Below, piece after piece: positions 15,184 through 16,672 of a stretch of 16,672 nucleotides of DNA; the stretch's first letter is position 1; each line of letters opens with the position of its first letter. The translations under genes and the position numbers were made by a program. The notes below the pieces were generated by a model, which worked only from the letters and a program-made list of their open reading frames with translations, was not told the DNA's origin and ran no database searches. Origin of the DNA: DASPWV01 sp046727855. GTDB taxonomy: Bacteria; Acidobacteriota; Vicinamibacteria; Vicinamibacterales; UBA2999. Location: the NCBI GenBank assembly GCA_046727855.1, contig JBKPDL010000145.1:1-16672 (forward strand). Reading direction: 5' to 3'.

Positions 15184-15223
15184 TATCCCGATCATTCGGG
15201 ATCAACCGACTTTGAGCTGGTGA
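15184..15223 (+). repeat. Covarying hairpin plus GAGCTGGTGA, right copy
   Basis: Stem ATCCCG pairs with CGGGAT around the loop ATCATT (15185-15202), followed after 11 bases by GAGCTGGTGA at 15214-15223. Compared with the left copy at 11701-11737, two stem pairs are changed on both sides, so pairing is kept. The reverse complement of the 3' part also resembles a tRNA acceptor end. Confidence 0.55.
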
Positions 15224-15245
15224 GCCTAATCGGGATCGAACCGTC
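15218..15245 (-). other. tRNA-3'-end-like sequence (degenerate)
   Basis: Read on the minus strand the stretch contains GACGG, the T-loop TTCGATC, CCGAT, a 7-nt TAGGCTC, then A and CCA: the exact spacing of T-arm, acceptor strand, discriminator and CCA of a tRNA. Only three of five T-stem pairs form, and the matching 5' acceptor strand GAGCCTA is not found upstream, so it is not a functional tRNA. It may be the scar of an integration into a tRNA gene. Confidence 0.35.
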
Positions 15246-15366
15246 TTGACCGCCCACCCGACGTGGATCGGCGAGTTCGTCAAGCGAGCGCACAAAAACG
15301 TCTCATCTCATATCGAGTTCGGTTCCGTCAGGGGAACAGCAGGAGCGCACGGCAGAGCCGCACATC

Positions 15367-15410
15367 TTTGGTCAGCGCAGGCGTCGTGTTCGGTCAGCGC
15401 AGGAGTCGTG
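15367..15410 (+). repeat. Two-copy 22-bp tandem repeat
   Basis: Two adjacent 22-bp units share GGTCAGCGCAGG and GTCGTG, with two differences. They lie in non-coding sequence. Their role is unknown; it may be a simple slippage duplication. Confidence 0.5.
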
Positions 15411-15500
15411 CCACCGATCAGTAATGTGGAGTCGTAAAGGGCAGAAACTGCAGCGTGCCGCATGGCGGTGAGCGCTTTTCACGTTACCGTTTGCTCACCA

Positions 15501-15749
15501 TTAATCGACCGCCACAATCTCTCCATCGAGGAGCACGGAGTGGGGCTGGAGCCGTGCGACCTCTCGCGCCACCGAGGGATACAGGCGTGTGGCGTCCTTC
15601 AGGTTTCTGGAAAGCAGCTTGACTCGTGGACCGTCCTTCAGCGCCAGCGTTCGGTAGCCGTCCCACTTGACCTCGTATGACCAAGCCGCGCCTTGGGGTA
15701 GTTGGGCGGCAGTGCTCGCCAACATCGGTCGGAGGGGTCGCAGGCCCAA
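15501..15749 (-). pseudogene. Second, truncated ATP-dependent DNA ligase N-terminal fragment
   Basis: It has 82 residues, PMLASTAAQLP through EVKWDGYRTLALKDG (lysine nucleophile motif) to LLDGEIVAVD, then an immediate stop. It corresponds to the first 85 residues of the ligase fragment at 8144-8716, and the DNA is about 80% identical by eye. The similarity stops exactly at the stop codon, and flanks are unrelated. The rest of the enzyme is not within the window, so this is a relic or a decayed second copy. The differences from the first copy are too many for a recent duplication inside the window. Confidence 0.8.
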
Positions 15750-15863
15750 GCAGAATCGAAGTGTAGCCTACTCATCGAATCCACCGTGACAATTCCGGGG
15801 CAATCGCGCGTGGTCTGTGGTGGTGTCGGGTTGCCGGCAGCGCGTAGATTGCCGAATAAAGCT

Positions 15864-15887
15864 GGGGCAGCGGTGTGCTGCTGCCCC
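15864..15887 (-). terminator. GC-rich perfect hairpin
   Basis: GGGGCAGC (15864-15871) is the exact reverse complement of GCTGCCCC (15880-15887), with an 8-nt loop. On the minus strand it is followed by AGCTTTATT, a weak T-tract, so it could end minus-strand transcription. No gene on that strand lies nearby to the right. Confidence 0.35.
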
Positions 15888-16106
15888 GACCGGGTGGGCA
15901 GTCGTCACGCCATCCGTAGGCGCGACCAGCGAGGTGGTCTCCGCAGAATCCCCGCCAATTTCCGCTTCCACATATTGGCGAATCCCGCTGCGGATTCGAA
16001 CCCGTGTTCCCCCGCCCCACAGTCCTGTCTGTTCTCGATGACATCCGCTCCGCCGGCTGTGAATTGGCCTGTCGTGCTCTGTAAGGCAATCGATCTGGCG
16101 GTCAGT

Positions 16107-16322
16107 GGTGGGCGCAGCCGGTGGGCGCACCCTCGATTCACCCGCATAAACATTGCGCCAACTATCCCCACAAATCAGATCGAAGAAATTTTGAAGTCGG
16201 CGATTATCTCCAGATTCATTGGCTTTTCCGCATTGTAGCGTGGGGCAGGTGATCACTTGCATGCGCTGGAAGTCTCAGGAAATCGCTCGACGTCTCAGGC
16301 ATGGTGGGCGCGCCGGTGGGCG
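16107..16322 (+). repeat. Direct repeat pair of GGTGGGCGC-type words
   Basis: GGTGGGCGC followed by GCCGGTGGGCG occurs at 16107-16127 and, in near-identical form, at 16303-16322, about 196 bp apart. Each copy itself contains the GGTGGGCG word twice. Short G-rich repeats in otherwise featureless DNA, of unknown meaning. Confidence 0.4.
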
Positions 16323-16672
16323 TTCCGAATCGCCGTCGGCAGGGAAGTCCACGCCGCTAGCGGCTAAGCAGGACGGGGCGGCGAACATCAGTCTTTACGC
16401 TCAGTCCATCACGACCAATGGTGGGGGAGAGGGCTTGTAACGCCATACGGTCGGATGCTGTGAGTCGGAGCCATAACCTTTACGCCGCCCAGTGCGATGA
16501 ATGCCGGTATGTCGCGGACGGCAAGGGTGGAACGGGTATTCCGTCAACTCCCCCGGCGCAGGACTGGCACTCGAGTAGGCCGTTAATGCGGGCCGTCCCC
16601 CTAACACTCGCCTTCCCGCACGCCTGTCCGTACCAGAAACTCCGTCGGCACAGGAGGAGCCGTGGCCCAAAG

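Larger units (their letters stand above)
15090..15500. other. Gene-poor region right of the hydrolase
   Basis: No gene is seen across 411 bp. It contains the right copy of the hairpin element (15184-15223), a tRNA-3'-end-like stretch (15218-15245) and a short tandem repeat (15367-15410). The 63-residue frame at 15246-15437 has no recognisable features. Confidence 0.5.
15750..16672. other. Window end without a recognisable gene
   Basis: Over 900 bp contain no convincing gene. Several long-ish frames exist on both strands (for example 15768-16262 minus), but they have no domain, no consistent reading and are typical of GC-rich chance frames. A plus-strand frame from ATG 16418 stays open to the end (16672), as does a minus-strand one, and neither resembles a protein I know. 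The region holds a hairpin (15864-15887) and short G-rich repeats. Confidence 0.5.

Noticed and set aside
15218..15305. Complete tRNA gene on the minus strand
   Set aside because: The 3' end fits, but there is no 5' acceptor strand, D-arm or anticodon stem upstream.
15960..16020. tRNA suggested by GGATTCGAACCC
   Set aside because: The T-stem does not pair beyond two or three bases, acceptor spacing is off by one and no D-arm or anticodon arm can be drawn.
15768..16262. 164-codon minus-strand frame
   Set aside because: Composition is arginine-, threonine- and cysteine-rich without hydrophobic core or motif; other frames in the same DNA are equally long.
1..16672. CRISPR array
   Set aside because: No regularly spaced 20-40-bp repeats were found; the few repeats are pairs only.

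Overview
The window is a GC-rich (about 60%) piece of bacterial chromosome, or of an assembled environmental genome. No rRNA or complete tRNA gene is visible. The gene mix suggests a soil-type Acidobacteriota lineage (Vicinamibacter-like): a BlaI repressor beside an M56 metallopeptidase, an ECF sigma factor with a small membrane-anchored partner, secreted carboxypeptidase-regulatory-like and Asp-box proteins, and many broken mobile genes. This assignment is inferred from gene style and is not proven.

Layout. (1) At 2-1384 lies the 3' part of a large gene joining a flavin amine-oxidase-type C-terminus to a SAM methyltransferase domain. (2) At 1687-3286 is a 1600-bp insertion sequence with a DD(35)E transposase and imperfect terminal inverted repeats. 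It cuts off a signal-peptide beta-propeller gene of which only the first 75 codons remain (3287-3511, minus). (3) Next come a stand-alone Mrr N-terminal domain gene and a lipoprotein with sialidase-like Asp-boxes (3724-5419, plus), then minus-strand secreted proteins of poorly known function (5559-7351). (4) At 7492-8716 an ATP-dependent DNA ligase gene (LigD/LigC type) is broken. Its first half and its last ~75 codons remain, and a complete GNAT acetyltransferase gene, bordered by 15-bp direct repeats, occupies the place of the missing catalytic core. (5) At 8934-10838 is an ECF sigma factor / putative anti-sigma / secreted protein operon. (6) At 10850-11614 is a tyrosine recombinase lacking its N-terminal domain. 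(7) At 11869-15089 is a BlaI repressor / BlaR1-like M56 peptidase / PAF-acetylhydrolase-like hydrolase operon with a self-regulatory promoter. (8) From 15090 to the end the DNA is gene-poor, with a second diverged, truncated ligase fragment, small repeats and hairpins.

How parts work together. The sigma/anti-sigma pair probably responds to an envelope signal and expresses the secreted third gene. BlaI and the M56 peptidase probably form a sensor-repressor pair whose output here is an exported lipase/esterase-like enzyme rather than a beta-lactamase. The truncated recombinase, the IS, the two ligase fragments and the inserted GNAT show repeated recombination. Most intriguing are the direct-repeat-bounded GNAT inside the ligase and a 40-nt element that occurs on both sides of the bla-type operon. 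That element is a hairpin with compensatory stem changes followed by GAGCTGGTGA, and its left copy lies just after the recombinase.
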